Below, piece after piece: positions 1-11,771 of a stretch of DNA of 64,000 nucleotides. Both the position numbers and the translations under genes were made by a program. A model generated the notes under the pieces. It was not told the origin of the DNA and did not search any database. It was given only the letters and a program-made list of their open reading frames with translations. Positions within the stretch are counted from its first letter, which is position 1. The number at the start of each line of letters is the position of its first letter. The DNA comes from Enterobacter pseudoroggenkampii (GTDB lineage Bacteria; Pseudomonadota; Gammaproteobacteria; Enterobacterales; Enterobacteriaceae), in assembly GCF_026420145.1 (NCBI RefSeq), contig NZ_JAPMLV010000001.1, forward strand, positions 2,542,001 to 2,606,000, written 5' to 3'.

Positions 1-385
1 GCACGTCAGCATGTTCATAGCCCAGACGCTCATACATGCCCAGCACGACGTCGTTATCTTCCCGCACCATGATCTGGATTTTTGGGCAGCCGCGGGCGAT
101 CAGCTTCTTCTCAAGTCGGTTCAGCAGCGCATTGGCAATGCCGCGGCCACGGTATTCCGGGTGAACGCCCAGATAATAGGCCGAGCCGCGGTGGCCGTCG
201 TAACCGCCCATTACCGTCCCCACAACCTCGCCATTAACTTCCGCGACCAGAAATAGACTGACGTCGTGATTCACCTTACGTTCGATATCCATTTCCGGAT
301 CGTTCCACGGACGCAGCAGATCGCAGCGCTCCCAAAGGGTGATCACCTCTTCGAAATCTTCCTGGCGAAAAACGCGTATCTCCAT
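1..385 (-). CDS. ypeA: GNAT family acetyltransferase YpeA, 3' part cut by the window edge
   Basis: The reading frame opens with ATG at 385-383 and runs off the left edge without a stop, so about 128 of the roughly 141 residues usual for YpeA are present. The start [11 protein letters not shown] and the acetyl-CoA binding loop around [15 protein letters not shown] identify a single-domain GNAT N-acetyltransferase. The visible end, [13 protein letters not shown], is the typical last strand of the fold. The substrate of YpeA is not known to me. The gene is divergent from amiA across about 210 bp, the same neighbour as in E. coli. Only the C-terminal dozen or so residues are missing, because of the window edge and not a mutation. 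Confidence 0.93.
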   Translation of the reverse strand, partial: MEIRVFRQEDFEEVITLWERCDLLRPWNDPEMDIERKVNHDVSLFLVAEVNGEVVGTVMGGYDGHRGSAYYLGVHPEYRGRGIANALLNRLEKKLIARGCPKIQIMVREDNDVVLGMYERLGYEHADV

Positions 386-597
386 GGTATTAACCGCCTT
401 TTCGGGTTTAAAAACAGTGATTATGGCGCGAAGCACGCCTTTAGCCAATAACCGGGGAAAATCTCGCCAAAATTTGGCATAATGTCACTTTGTCACGTAT
501 TGAAATGAAAAGTAAAACAATTCTCAATATGGACTGTCGTAACGGGAAACACGATACGATATAACACCAGGACCCCATTTTTTAGTATTCAGGCCGC
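386..597. promoter_or_regulatory. ypeA/amiA divergent intergenic region
   Basis: These 212 bp separate two divergent genes and must hold the promoters of both. The stretch around 500-570 is AT-rich compared with its neighbours. I could not assign a specific operator with confidence and see no ORF or RNA gene here. Confidence 0.5.
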
Positions 598-2372
<1,775 letters not shown>

Positions 2373-2381
2373 TTTACCTGA

Positions 2382-2472
2382 CCTGATGACGGCTAGCGCC
2401 TTATCAGGCCTGCAACGACTGAGGCACCGCCCCGCAGGCTGGATAAGGCGCAAATCGTCGTATCCGGCACAA
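2382..2472. repeat. REP/BIME-type palindromic repeat between hemF and eutR
   Basis: Two imperfect palindromic units (gccttatcaggcctgc and ggctggataaggcgc) lie in opposite orientation with a final tatccgg. This is the usual form of an enterobacterial REP pair in a convergent intergenic space. It can fold into a stem-loop and may serve as a bidirectional transcript end for hemF and eutR. Confidence 0.7.
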
Positions 2473-2480
2473 TAATGTCA

Positions 2481-3533
2481 TCACGCCCACTGGCGCATAC
2501 GCTGATGCAGCGTCAACGACGGTTTCTCCGCAAACAATTGCTGATAGTCAGTGGCAAACTGCCCCAGATGCCAGAATCCCCACTGCATGGCGGCGTCTTT
2601 TACCGTCACGCTTTGCGACCACGGGCTTATCAGCTCGCGACGCACGGCGTTCAGACGAATACGTTTTAACCAGGCATTCGGACCAATTCCGAGTATCGTA
2701 TGAAAGGCGTTTTGCAGCGTCCGACGGCTGACGTGCAACTGATTACACAGGTCAAGTACGGTCAGCGGCTCTGACATATTTTCCAGCACATATTCGCGCG
2801 CACGCGACAGCAGGCGACGATAGCTCTGATGGCTGATACTCTCGGCCGTGATTATCGGCTGCGCTTCTTCCAGCATTGTGCCCATCGCCAGCAGCAGGTT
2901 ATCGCCCAGCACTTTGCGTACCGCAGGTTGATGGAGGTTTACCGGATTCTCGCTAAATGTCGCCAGCGCCTGCTGCACAAAGCCCCATAGAGCAGCTTTG
3001 TGTTGTTCTTTCACTTCCAGCGCCGACTGGTTACGCAGCATATGCATCACCCTTTCCGGGTTATGCAGGAAGTTGGCCTGACGGGCAATCGCCTCTTCCG
3101 AAATAACGACGCCCAGAATGGTGTAATCATCTGGCGTACTCAGTTCAAACTCCGTCCCGCCCGGGCGGGTGGCAATTTCAGCGTTACCCAGACACTGGGT
3201 GCCGATAAATCCCTGTTCGCCGCGCGTGGCCGGAATACCAAACCAGAACGAGTTCGGCCAGACAAGACATGACTGACGCAGCGCCAGTCCGGTGTATTCA
3301 CGGAAAACCTGAATATCGTCGAGCAGGATTTCCGTGAACTCGCCATGAAATTTTCCCGGATGCAGCTGGTCGTAGATTTGCTGCCAGGCGGTAATCGTCA
3401 GCGCATGCTCATACACATCCGTTGTGCGCCGCTGATGAACGTTGTCCACCTCCACTTTCGGCGTAAGTTTAACGTCTTCGGGTAATGCTTCATGATAAAG
3501 ATGGTGCAGGTTTGCAGTTCGGGTCTTTTTCAT
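2481..3533 (-). CDS. eutR: AraC-family activator of the ethanolamine operon, EutR
   Basis: A transcription activator that in Salmonella and E. coli senses ethanolamine plus adenosylcobalamin and turns on the promoter upstream of eutS. The frame has the usual 350 residues. The N-terminal 230 or so form the effector domain, and an AraC-type double helix-turn-helix occupies about 245-345 ([19 protein letters not shown] and the second helix around [15 protein letters not shown]). It is the last gene of the eut cluster, 48 bp after eutK, so it is transcribed both with the operon and probably from its own weak promoter, as known in Salmonella. Confidence 0.96.
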   Translation of the reverse strand: MKKTRTANLHHLYHEALPEDVKLTPKVEVDNVHQRRTTDVYEHALTITAWQQIYDQLHPGKFHGEFTEILLDDIQVFREYTGLALRQSCLVWPNSFWFGIPATRGEQGFIGTQCLGNAEIATRPGGTEFELSTPDDYTILGVVISEEAIARQANFLHNPERVMHMLRNQSALEVKEQHKAALWGFVQQALATFSENPVNLHQPAVRKVLGDNLLLAMGTMLEEAQPIITAESISHQSYRRLLSRAREYVLENMSEPLTVLDLCNQLHVSRRTLQNAFHTILGIGPNAWLKRIRLNAVRRELISPWSQSVTVKDAAMQWGFWHLGQFATDYQQLFAEKPSLTLHQRMRQWA

Positions 3534-3581
3534 GATCTTTTAAGCCGGAAGCCTCCACGAAGCCCCCGGCCCTCCGACAGG

Positions 3582-4112
3582 TTAATTTTTTAAGCGATAG
3601 CGACTACTGCGTTTACGCAACGCTCCGTGAGAAAAGAGCTGTTCCAGCGCCTTTCTGGCTTCATCCAGTGACCAGCCAAAGTGGGCAGCCACTTCCCCTG
3701 CCGTCATTCCTTGACGGACCGATGCCAACAGCGTCAGAAGTTGCTCAGAGGATTCAGACGTCAACGGGGCATCCTGCGTCTTCTGCGGATTTACCTCTGT
3801 TTTCACTTCTGGCTTCTGTTCTGGTTTCTTCGGCTGGCGCGTAAAACCGCCGATCAGCCACTGGGTGTCATCGTCCGGCCGGCCTATTTCCTTACGGCTG
3901 ATAACACGGCCTGTACGCGCTGCGGCAGCGCTGCCTGCATCCAGCGCTGCGCGGCACGCAGCCAGATCGCCTTCCACCACCAGCGTCAGCCGGCCAGGAT
4001 CGAGCACTTCGTGGCTCAGCAGACGCACGTTAGCGGCTTTCAACATGGCATCTGCCGCGTCGACGGCAGCCACCATGCCATCCACTTCCAGTAATCCCAG
4101 TGCATTGATCAT
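3582..4112 (-). CDS. eutK: ethanolamine microcompartment shell protein EutK
   Basis: A minor shell protein made of one BMC domain (about residues 1-90, INALGLLEVDG...) fused to a C-terminal winged-helix-like domain (about 115-176, LLTLLASVRQGMTAGEVAAHFGWS...). The linker is rich in Lys, Pro and Glu (KKPEQKPEVKTEV), typical of EutK. The start is set at the ATG at 4112, which matches the E. coli start MINALG and is preceded by AGAGG. A GTG one codon upstream is the alternative. The gap to eutL is 11 bp. The C-terminal domain may bind nucleic acid, but this is inferred from the fold only. Confidence 0.94.
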   Translation of the reverse strand: MINALGLLEVDGMVAAVDAADAMLKAANVRLLSHEVLDPGRLTLVVEGDLAACRAALDAGSAAAARTGRVISRKEIGRPDDDTQWLIGGFTRQPKKPEQKPEVKTEVNPQKTQDAPLTSESSEQLLTLLASVRQGMTAGEVAAHFGWSLDEARKALEQLFSHGALRKRSSRYRLKN

Positions 4113-4123
4113 CACTACCTCTC

Positions 4124-4783
4124 TTACGCGCGCTGGACTGGATTACGGGCAATATCCAGCACGGCATCGGCAAAGGCGTTACAGGCGGCTTTACAGGCAG
4201 CCTGGCTACCGGTCAAAAACGCGGCCGAATAGTTGGTTTCTGACGGTGGCGGCACATAGGTGACAATCTGCACATCAGCAGATTTCAGCGCAGCATCAAT
4301 ACCCAACGTCGCCTCCAGCGGCGGCGCCACCAGATACGCCATCGGATCGCCAGGTCGGCATCCTGCGGTCGCCGAGAGATACGACCCGGTACGCGAAACC
4401 ACATGCGCCAGGAAAGCGGTATCTTCTGCGTCATTTGCCCACTGGAACGCCGCACCGCTTTCAATATTGGCCACCATCGCGTCCAGACCTGCGCGAACTT
4501 CGGCCGGGTTTGGCCCTCCGAGCATAATCAGCACTTCGCCCGAGGTTGGAGAGGGGCTGTGCGCCGCGCCGGCATACAGCGAGCGGCCATAAACCACTTC
4601 GACCATTGCCTGTTTTGTCGCTTCGTCTGCGGCAATATACGCCACGTCATCAGAATCTGCTGTGATGAGTCCAAGGCTACGTATATGTGGCGGTAATTTA
4701 AGTTCACGGGCAAAACCGTCATTTACCGAGGCAATCACGCGCATTGCGGTGACTGAAGGTCTAATCAAATCTAATGCTGGCAT
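4124..4783 (-). CDS. eutL: ethanolamine microcompartment shell protein EutL
   Basis: A tandem, circularly permuted BMC-domain protein of 219 residues. It forms a pseudohexameric trimer with a gated central pore and is one of the facet components of the Eut shell. The sequence is colinear with enterobacterial EutL throughout. It is 9 bp downstream of eutC in transcription order, so it is clearly co-transcribed. No internal disruption is seen. Confidence 0.96.
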   Translation of the reverse strand: MPALDLIRPSVTAMRVIASVNDGFARELKLPPHIRSLGLITADSDDVAYIAADEATKQAMVEVVYGRSLYAGAAHSPSPTSGEVLIMLGGPNPAEVRAGLDAMVANIESGAAFQWANDAEDTAFLAHVVSRTGSYLSATAGCRPGDPMAYLVAPPLEATLGIDAALKSADVQIVTYVPPPSETNYSAAFLTGSQAACKAACNAFADAVLDIARNPVQRA

Positions 4784-4792
4784 GATGCCTCC

Positions 4793-5689
4793 TTAACGGG
4801 TCATATTGATGCCGGATGCTTTTTGCTCCAGCATGCGCCTGGCCAAATCCACAATCACCGACGCCGCTTCAACCGGTGGCGTACCGCCCTGATGAATATT
4901 CGAGATACAGGTACGGTCAGCTTCAACGGTCGTCGCCACGCGCGGCGAATAGACGGCATAGCAGGAAAGGCTTTCAGACTGGCCAAGGCCCGGACGTTCC
5001 CCAACCAGCAGGATCACCGCTTTCGAACCAAGCAGTTCGCCGATCTGATCTTCGATTTTCACGCGACCATAGCGAACAAAGAACGGCGTCCCAACCTTCA
5101 ATCCGGCCTGTTTTAAGCCCGACAACAGCGGCGGCAGGATCTCTTCGTAGTTGGCGGTGATGGCGTCGGTAGACAGGCCATCAGAGATAATCACCTGCAC
5201 ATCCGGGTTCATTACACACTGTGATTTCAGCGCTTCAATGGCTTCCGCACTCAGACGACGCCCCAGATCCGGGCGCGTCAGGTACAGGTTTTTGTCACTG
5301 ATTTCCGAGCGTACTTCCAGCAGCCCCTGGGCTTTTACCCACTCTTCGGGCACTTCTTTCAACACCGTGTCTTTTGAACGCGAGTGATCGGCCAGGAAAC
5401 GCAGCAGCGCCTGAGTGCGCGGGCGTGGACCGGCACGGCCGGTACATACACGCGCGGCGGTGCTGCGGCGCAGCTCGATCAACACCTCTGCGCGGTGCGG
5501 GTTCTCAACGCCAATCCACGCTTTGGCCTCGGCTGAGCCTAAATCCATTGCACAGCTTTCACCCGTTGGTGCAGCACACTGCGCAGTGCTACATTTCTCT
5601 TCAGGTGACGACGCTTGCGCCTGCGGCTGCGACTCTCCCATTGACGCCATAACGCTGCGTACAATTTCTTCAATCTGTTTTTGATCCAT
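4793..5689 (-). CDS. eutC: ethanolamine ammonia-lyase small subunit EutC
   Basis: The light subunit of the adenosylcobalamin-dependent lyase that splits ethanolamine into acetaldehyde and ammonia inside the microcompartment. The first 20 or so residues ([14 protein letters not shown]) form the amphipathic helix that targets EutBC to the lumen. A variable linker rich in Ala, Gln and Cys (about 21-47) follows, then the conserved catalytic-partner domain (about 50-298). The start at 5689 agrees with this targeting helix. It lies 20 bp after eutB. Confidence 0.97.
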   Translation of the reverse strand: MDQKQIEEIVRSVMASMGESQPQAQASSPEEKCSTAQCAAPTGESCAMDLGSAEAKAWIGVENPHRAEVLIELRRSTAARVCTGRAGPRPRTQALLRFLADHSRSKDTVLKEVPEEWVKAQGLLEVRSEISDKNLYLTRPDLGRRLSAEAIEALKSQCVMNPDVQVIISDGLSTDAITANYEEILPPLLSGLKQAGLKVGTPFFVRYGRVKIEDQIGELLGSKAVILLVGERPGLGQSESLSCYAVYSPRVATTVEADRTCISNIHQGGTPPVEAASVIVDLARRMLEQKASGINMTR

Positions 5690-5709
5690 CGTGTGTCATC
5701 CCCGCGTCA

Positions 5710-7071
5710 TCAGAAGAACAGTGACGGATCGCCCGCCCGTTTGGTCAGGCGACCGTTTGCCATAATGCCCATGGTTTCCAGCCAGCTTTCAAACTCCGGC
5801 GACGGCCGTAAATTCAGCAACTGACGGACGGTGGCGGTATCGTGAAAGGCGGTGGTCTGATAGTTGAGCATGATGTCGTCACCGAGCGGCATGCCCATGA
5901 TGTAGTTGCAGCCAGCGGTGGCGAGCAGAATCATCAGGTTTTCGTTGAGGTTCTGGTCAGCATCAGCATGGTTGGTGTAGCAGCAGTCGCAGCCCATTGA
6001 GATGCCACTCAGCTTGCCCATAAAGTGATCTTCCAGACCCGCGCGAATAATCTGACGATCGTTGTACAGATACTCCGGCCCGATAAAGCCCACCACGGTG
6101 TTCACCAGAAACGGATCGTAGTGACGCGCCAGCCCGTAGTTACGCGCTTCCATCGTCACCTGATCGGCACCGAAGTTAGCGCCTGCGGAGAGCGCAGACC
6201 CTTGTCCGGTTTCGAAGTACAGGCAGTTTTCACCGGCGATGCGGTTGAACTCCGCGCCCACTGCACGTGCTTCATCCAGCATAGCCAGCTCAACGCCGAA
6301 CTCTTTTAAGCCTTTCTCGCTGCCGCAGATACTCTGGAAAATCAGCCCGCCCGGCGCGCCGCGACGAATCGCTTCGATCTGGGTGGTAACGTGTGCCAGT
6401 ACGCAGCCCTGGGTCGGGATGTTGAACTTATCGATAACGCCGTACACGGTATCCAGTACGCGGCTTAAGTTTTCCACATCATCCGTTACCGGGTTTACGC
6501 CAATTACCGCATCGCCCGCACCGAAGGAGAGTCCCTCGTAGATTTGTGCCGCAATACTCTGCACGTCATCACGGGTGTCGTTCGGCTGTAAACGGCAGCT
6601 GAAAGTGCCAGGAAGACCAATAGTGGTGTTGGCCTTTTTGATCACCGGCATTTTCTTACCGCCGTAGATCAGGTCCGCGTTAGAGCAGATTTTTGCTACC
6701 GCGGCGACCACTTCCGACGTTAACCCTTTACGCGTAAACGCAATGTCATCAACGGAGGTTTCATCGCTCAGCACGTACTCGCGCAGTTCGCTGATGCTCC
6801 AGTTTTTGATGCGGTTATAGGCCGTTTCGTTGACGTCATCCTGAATCAGACGCGTGACGCAGTCCTCTTCATAGGAAATCACCGGGTTATTGCGGATATC
6901 CGCCACCGTCATTTCTGACAGCACCTGCTTGGCCGCCACGCGCTCCTGCGAACTGGTTGCAGCTACCCCTGCCAGCACATCCCCCGAACGCAGTTCGTTG
7001 GCTTTTGCCAGCACCTCTTTCACATCCTTAAACTGATAAACATTGCCGAACAATGTGGTCTTTAGTTTCAT
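5710..7071 (-). CDS. eutB: ethanolamine ammonia-lyase large subunit EutB
   Basis: The catalytic TIM-barrel subunit of ethanolamine ammonia-lyase, with the usual 453 residues. Together with EutC it binds adenosylcobalamin and ethanolamine and releases acetaldehyde plus ammonia. The frame is intact and close to the E. coli protein from MKLKTTLFGNVYQF to the end. The gap to eutA is only 11 bp. In E. coli K-12 a prophage sits at this junction; here the junction is clean, so the operon should be functional. Confidence 0.98.
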   Translation of the reverse strand: MKLKTTLFGNVYQFKDVKEVLAKANELRSGDVLAGVAATSSQERVAAKQVLSEMTVADIRNNPVISYEEDCVTRLIQDDVNETAYNRIKNWSISELREYVLSDETSVDDIAFTRKGLTSEVVAAVAKICSNADLIYGGKKMPVIKKANTTIGLPGTFSCRLQPNDTRDDVQSIAAQIYEGLSFGAGDAVIGVNPVTDDVENLSRVLDTVYGVIDKFNIPTQGCVLAHVTTQIEAIRRGAPGGLIFQSICGSEKGLKEFGVELAMLDEARAVGAEFNRIAGENCLYFETGQGSALSAGANFGADQVTMEARNYGLARHYDPFLVNTVVGFIGPEYLYNDRQIIRAGLEDHFMGKLSGISMGCDCCYTNHADADQNLNENLMILLATAGCNYIMGMPLGDDIMLNYQTTAFHDTATVRQLLNLRPSPEFESWLETMGIMANGRLTKRAGDPSLFF

Positions 7072-7082
7072 AAGTCGTTCCC

Positions 7083-8486
7083 TCAGGAAGGAAATGCGAG
7101 TGATTTCACCGTCACCGGCACAACCGATCCGCCAAAAAGAGGCGTACCAATGTCGATATAGTCCCCCGCCCGGACAACCACCTCATCGATGACCGCCAGC
7201 GGGTGTTGCTGTAACTGTGGGCGTAACAGCATGCCCAGGGCTTTACCAAAATCCTGCTCGGCTACCACCAGCAGGGGATGCGGATTCGGATAGCGCGCGA
7301 CGAAGGCCAGCAGCGCATCAATCACCGTTAATAGCGCGGCGTAGCGCACCGGCAGCGAACCGGGTAGCGCCAGCACGTAGGCGTCCGTTTGCGGATCCAG
7401 ATCGAGTTGCATCAGCGCTTGCTGCCAGGCGGCAACCAGATCAGCCTCATCAACCGGAATCGCCACCGGCAGATTGCGCAGCGGAAGCGTCACGCCTTCC
7501 AGCCAGATAGTGCTGCCCGAAAGCGACAGCGTATGCGCACCGGCACCAATCACCGTGGCACGCACGGTCTGCGCCGGGAACTGCACGTTCATCTCACGCA
7601 GACGCGGATGTTCATGCAGCGCCGTGGCGAGGAGCGGCCCGATATCGGAAAAACAGAACGGATCGGCAGGTTGGTTGCGGTAGCATTCGCCCACTCCCCC
7701 TGAAAGCGTAATCACATCCGGTTTCACACCCGCAGGCAGTAAACCGGTTTGCATCATCGCCTGCGCCAGCGGTGAAAGCGTGCCGTCAATCACCTCCACA
7801 ATCAGCGCCGCCATCCGTCGGGCCACCTGAACAAGCTGCGCCGCATTGAGGGCTCGGGCGTCAAAGCCCGGACCAAATACGTCATCAACAATCATCTGTC
7901 CCGGTTGATGCGCATGCACCACTCGCCCCTGACCGTCCGTTTCCAGAAGCCTTCCACCAACGTTCAGGCAGGCCGAACCGCTGACCTTTCCGGCATCGAA
8001 CAGGACGTAGTTCGACGTCCCGCCGCCGATGTCGATATTCAGTACCCGGCACATTTTTTGCTCGGACAGGGTTTGCACTCCCGCGCCTTGACCGGCAATC
8101 ACCGATTCCAGATGCGGGCCGGCGCTGGCAACCACAAAGTCCCCCAGCGACTGGGAGAGCGCCATCACTGCGGGTCGTGCGTTGCGGGTTTTGGCGCTTT
8201 CTCCGGTAATGATGATCGCACCGGAATCGACGGCCTCAGGCTTGATGCCCGCCGCCTGATACTGGGCGAGGATCAGCGCCTTAAGTTCGGCCTCTTTCAA
8301 CCCGCCCTGCTTATCAACCGGGGTAAAAAACACCGGGCTTTGCCAGCTAATTTCGCGTTTGATGAATTCGTAGCGCGGCACCTGCGACACTGCCGCACGG
8401 TTGACCAGCTCAAGGCGCGAGAAGATCACCTGAGTGGTGGTGGTGCCGATATCGATACCGACGCTGAGTAGCTGGCGAATATTCAC
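7083..8486 (-). CDS. eutA: ethanolamine ammonia-lyase reactivating factor EutA
   Basis: An actin/Hsp70-fold ATPase that releases damaged cobalamin from EutBC and so restores activity. The phosphate-binding motif SVGIDIGTTTTQV is at about residues 8-20 and a second nucleotide motif, NIDIGGGTSNY, is near 150-160. At 467 residues it has the full family length. The start codon is GTG at 8486, and GTGA overlaps the eutH stop by four bases, which points to translational coupling. Confidence 0.96.
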   Translation of the reverse strand: MNIRQLLSVGIDIGTTTTQVIFSRLELVNRAAVSQVPRYEFIKREISWQSPVFFTPVDKQGGLKEAELKALILAQYQAAGIKPEAVDSGAIIITGESAKTRNARPAVMALSQSLGDFVVASAGPHLESVIAGQGAGVQTLSEQKMCRVLNIDIGGGTSNYVLFDAGKVSGSACLNVGGRLLETDGQGRVVHAHQPGQMIVDDVFGPGFDARALNAAQLVQVARRMAALIVEVIDGTLSPLAQAMMQTGLLPAGVKPDVITLSGGVGECYRNQPADPFCFSDIGPLLATALHEHPRLREMNVQFPAQTVRATVIGAGAHTLSLSGSTIWLEGVTLPLRNLPVAIPVDEADLVAAWQQALMQLDLDPQTDAYVLALPGSLPVRYAALLTVIDALLAFVARYPNPHPLLVVAEQDFGKALGMLLRPQLQQHPLAVIDEVVVRAGDYIDIGTPLFGGSVVPVTVKSLAFPS

Positions 8487-9715
8487 GATTGCGCCTCCGG
8501 ATGAGTGTCTGCTGTTGCCGGAACATCTTCGTCTTTCGGTACTAACAGCATAGCCACGCCAATCGCCGTCACACCGCCGATCAACTTGCCGACAATCATT
8601 GGGAAGATCATCGCGTTCATGTTGGCAGCGGCGAAGCCTAAGTGGTCCCCCAGAGCAAAGGCCGCGGAGACCGCAAAGGCACAGTTGATCACTTTGCCGC
8701 GGGTATCCATATTCTTCATCATGCCGAACATCGGGATGTTGTTCGCCAGCGTCGCGACCATCCCCGCAGCCGCAATGTTATTAACGTTTAACAGGTTGCC
8801 GACGCTCATCAGCGGTTTTTCAAACCAGCGGGTCAACAGCAGCACCATCGGGTAGGCGCCCAGCAGCACACAGGAGATAGAACCGATAACTTCGATGGCG
8901 CGCATCACTTCACCCGGCCTGTCTCCCGGTGCCATGAAGATAGGATCAAGACCCGGAATCAGCTCCCAGCCGAGCAGGAATTTGATCACCGCAGCCGCCA
9001 GACCGAGGGTGATCAGCGCCACGAGGAATTTCGCGAAGATCTGGAAGCCGTTGATCATTTTTTCCGGGATGAATTTCAATCCCAGCGCCACCAGCACGGC
9101 CACGATCAGCACCGGGATCATGTTCATCAGGATCAGCGCAAAGGTGAACTCCACCGGCTGACCATTGATTTCGACGCCGGAGTACATCGCGACCAAACCA
9201 CCCGCAATACAGCCAACTGGAATGGTGACAATACCGGCCAGCACGCCCAGCGCCAGATAACGACGATCGGACGGTTCAATAATTCCCAGCGCAACCGGAA
9301 TGGAGAAGACCAGCGTCGGCCCCATCATCGCTCCGAGGATCAGGCCAGAGTACAGCCACGCCGCAACGTCGCCGCCCGCCAGTTCTTTCGCCAGGAAGAA
9401 GCCGCCCATATCGCACGCCAGCAGCGTTCCGGCAAACATCGACGGGTTTGCGCCCAGCATTTCGTACAGCGGAATAATCACCGGCCCAAGCACATGCGCC
9501 AGTACGGGTGCCAGCGCGGTCATACCGACCATTGCCAGGCCCAGCGCGCCCATCGCCATGAAACCTTCTTCAAACTGGCCGCCCGAACCCTCAATACTCT
9601 TACCGAACTTACCGAGGAAGCGCGCCGAACCACCGAACTGCGACAGGATCCTGTCCACGGCGGCAATCAGCATAAAGAACATCATGATGTACATGATGAT
9701 TTCGTTAATTCCCAT
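8483..9715 (-). CDS. eutH: ethanolamine permease EutH
   Basis: A polytopic inner-membrane protein with about ten hydrophobic segments, thought to help ethanolamine enter when it is scarce or the medium is acidic. The start is placed at the ATG at 9715 (MGINEIIMYIMMFF), the E. coli start, with GGGAG eight bases upstream. A GTG three codons further out is possible but has no E. coli counterpart. The protein has 410 residues, with a short charged tail (PKDEDVPATADTHPEAQS) that differs from E. coli. It lies between eutG and eutA in the operon. Confidence 0.95.
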   Translation of the reverse strand: MGINEIIMYIMMFFMLIAAVDRILSQFGGSARFLGKFGKSIEGSGGQFEEGFMAMGALGLAMVGMTALAPVLAHVLGPVIIPLYEMLGANPSMFAGTLLACDMGGFFLAKELAGGDVAAWLYSGLILGAMMGPTLVFSIPVALGIIEPSDRRYLALGVLAGIVTIPVGCIAGGLVAMYSGVEINGQPVEFTFALILMNMIPVLIVAVLVALGLKFIPEKMINGFQIFAKFLVALITLGLAAAVIKFLLGWELIPGLDPIFMAPGDRPGEVMRAIEVIGSISCVLLGAYPMVLLLTRWFEKPLMSVGNLLNVNNIAAAGMVATLANNIPMFGMMKNMDTRGKVINCAFAVSAAFALGDHLGFAAANMNAMIFPMIVGKLIGGVTAIGVAMLLVPKDEDVPATADTHPEAQS

Positions 9716-9742
9716 AACCTTCACTCCCTGTCATATGTGTAT

Positions 9743-10930
9743 TTATTGTGCCGTCGCATACAACGCGATAATGTCGGCCTGCGTGGCGGTGCGTGGGTTA
9801 CTGCGAATACAAATATCCTCCAGCGCGGCATGCGCCCATGCGCTGTAATGCTCGGGCTTTGCCCCAACGTCAGAGAGTCGTTTTGTCTGGCCCACTTCAC
9901 TAATCAACTCGCTGACGGCGTCGATGGCATCGCGATCGTCCGACCTCTTGTTAGTTAACGCCCGTCCGATATGACTGAAGCGCTCACGACACACCATGCG
10001 GTTGAACCCCATTACCGTGGGCAGCAGCATGGCGTTAGCCTGTCCGTGCGGGATATGCAGCGCAGCGCCCGGCTGGTGCGCCATCGCATGACACAAGCCC
10101 AGTCCCGCGCTGGAAAACGCCATTCCCGCCATGCAGGACGCCAGCAGCATGCTTTCCCGCGCCGCCAGATCCTGACCGTAGCCGACGGCCTTCGGCAGCG
10201 ATTTACCGATCATCGCAATCGCGCCAATCGCCAGGCTGTCGGTAAACGGCGTCGCGTTCAGCGCGCTATATGCTTCAACGGCGTGCGTCAGCGCATCGAT
10301 CCCGGTCATCGCCGTGACGTGTGCGGGCACACCTTCCGTCAGCGCGGCGTCAAGGATCGCCACATCCGGCATCAGCAGTGCGTGGGCCAGCACTTGTTTA
10401 AGTCCTGTCGCGGCGTCGATAATCACCGTGACGTTAGTGGTTTCTGAGCCTGTTCCGGCGGTAGTTGGCACCGCAATCAGCGGCAGACGCGCACGCAACA
10501 CGCTGTGCTCCGTCATGTCAGCCAGCGTCTGCGTGGGGTTGGTCACCAGCAACGCGACTGCCTTTGCGGCATCCAGTACGGAACCGCCGCCGAAGGCCAC
10601 AACGCTATCGCACTTCGATTCACGCAATTGCGCGACCGCCGCGCAGACGTCCGTAATGCACGGTTCGCCCGCCGGACATGGCCACAGCGTCATCGCCACG
10701 CCTTTCATCGCCAGGCTGCGCTCCAGTGCAGCGGTCATCCCCGCCTGATGCAGGAAACGATCAACCATGACGAACATATGCGTCAGTCCGCGCGCTTTTG
10801 CTTCCTGCCCACAGGTACTCAGCGCTCCCAGTCCACATAACGTAACCGGTGGAACGCTAAACGTTTTTACGCGTTGCAGATTCAGGGTATCGAATGCCTG
10901 AAAGAGCGCGGTCTGCAATTCAGCTTGCAT
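9743..10930 (-). CDS. eutG: iron-type alcohol dehydrogenase EutG
   Basis: Reduces acetaldehyde to ethanol with NADH, which recycles NAD+ for EutE inside the microcompartment. It is a group III Fe-dependent alcohol dehydrogenase: the nucleotide loop GGGSVLDAAK lies near residue 98, GTGSET near 149, and metal-ligand histidines lie in the C-terminal half (ALTHAVEAY, LCHAMAHQPGA). I use the ATG at 10930 (MQAELQTALFQAFD), which gives 395 residues, equal to E. coli EutG. The frame could be extended 12 codons upstream, but that adds a Lys-rich stretch with no counterpart. The start overlaps the eutJ stop by 11 bases. Confidence 0.95.
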   Translation of the reverse strand: MQAELQTALFQAFDTLNLQRVKTFSVPPVTLCGLGALSTCGQEAKARGLTHMFVMVDRFLHQAGMTAALERSLAMKGVAMTLWPCPAGEPCITDVCAAVAQLRESKCDSVVAFGGGSVLDAAKAVALLVTNPTQTLADMTEHSVLRARLPLIAVPTTAGTGSETTNVTVIIDAATGLKQVLAHALLMPDVAILDAALTEGVPAHVTAMTGIDALTHAVEAYSALNATPFTDSLAIGAIAMIGKSLPKAVGYGQDLAARESMLLASCMAGMAFSSAGLGLCHAMAHQPGAALHIPHGQANAMLLPTVMGFNRMVCRERFSHIGRALTNKRSDDRDAIDAVSELISEVGQTKRLSDVGAKPEHYSAWAHAALEDICIRSNPRTATQADIIALYATAQ

Positions 10931-11759
10931 AGATTCCTTCCGCTTTTTCTTTTCCGCTATTTGCAATCGCCAGCGGAGTCATAAACAGGCTGTGCTGGGG
11001 TAAATGCACCTGCAGCTTCGGGAAACGCTTACGGAACAGTTCATCAACGCCCGGCTGCATACAGGAGCCACCGGCCAGCCACAAGTCAGCGACGCCCTGT
11101 CCGGCTATATGGTGAGCCACGATTTCCGCCATCTTTTCGTAGACCGGCTTAACCACTGACCAGATTTCTTTGCCATTGCTGCGCTTGTACTGCTCGGCTT
11201 CCTCCAACTGGATGCGACGGTTCCCGGCGAGCGTCAGGGAAATATGGTGCCCGCCGGTCGCTTCATCGGCGGAATAGATCACTTTGCCCTGTTTAACAAT
11301 GGCAATCCCGGTGGTACCGCCCCCGATATCCACCACGCCAGCGTTATCGAGCTGCAACAGGTCCGCCACCGCGGTCGGTTCGTCAAGCACATGACTCACT
11401 TCAAGTCCGGCAGACTCCAGCACGTTGATCGAAATGCGCCGGTCCGTTCCCGGTGGAAACGAGGTTGCCGCATGGGTAAAGCGGCAACCCAGCTGTTGTT
11501 CGAGCGTATCGAGATGGCGACGAACGAGGGTCACCGCGCCGAAGAAATCCCAGACGATGCCATCGCGCACGACATCGGCCCAGTCCAGGCAAACCGCAAC
11601 CGGCTGTCCGTCACTGTCGACAACCATCGACACCACATCACAGGTTCCCAAATCAACGCCCAGCCACAGCGGCGAATCGCTCGCAGCAGGCGTCTGGTTA
11701 CATAGCGCTGCCGCTTTTAGCAGCCTGGGTGTCAGCCAACGCTGTTCGTCGTGCGCCAT
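10920..11759 (-). CDS. eutJ: actin/Hsp70-fold ethanolamine utilisation chaperone EutJ
   Basis: A 279-residue ASKHA-fold protein with the two phosphate loops LWLGVDLGTCDVV (about 31-43) and VVDIGGGTTGIA (about 141-152). EutJ is presumed to act as a chaperone or reactivation factor within the Eut pathway, but its exact task is not settled in the literature I know. It lies between eutE and eutG, as in Salmonella, 12 bp after eutE. The frame is full length. Confidence 0.94.
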   Translation of the reverse strand: MAHDEQRWLTPRLLKAAALCNQTPAASDSPLWLGVDLGTCDVVSMVVDSDGQPVAVCLDWADVVRDGIVWDFFGAVTLVRRHLDTLEQQLGCRFTHAATSFPPGTDRRISINVLESAGLEVSHVLDEPTAVADLLQLDNAGVVDIGGGTTGIAIVKQGKVIYSADEATGGHHISLTLAGNRRIQLEEAEQYKRSNGKEIWSVVKPVYEKMAEIVAHHIAGQGVADLWLAGGSCMQPGVDELFRKRFPKLQVHLPQHSLFMTPLAIANSGKEKAEGIYAS

Positions 11760-11771
11760 CCCTTTTACTCC

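Noticed and set aside
7072..7082. Possible prophage attachment site between eutA and eutB
   Set aside because: E. coli K-12 carries a prophage here, but this junction is an 11-bp spacer with no remnant of phage sequence or duplication.
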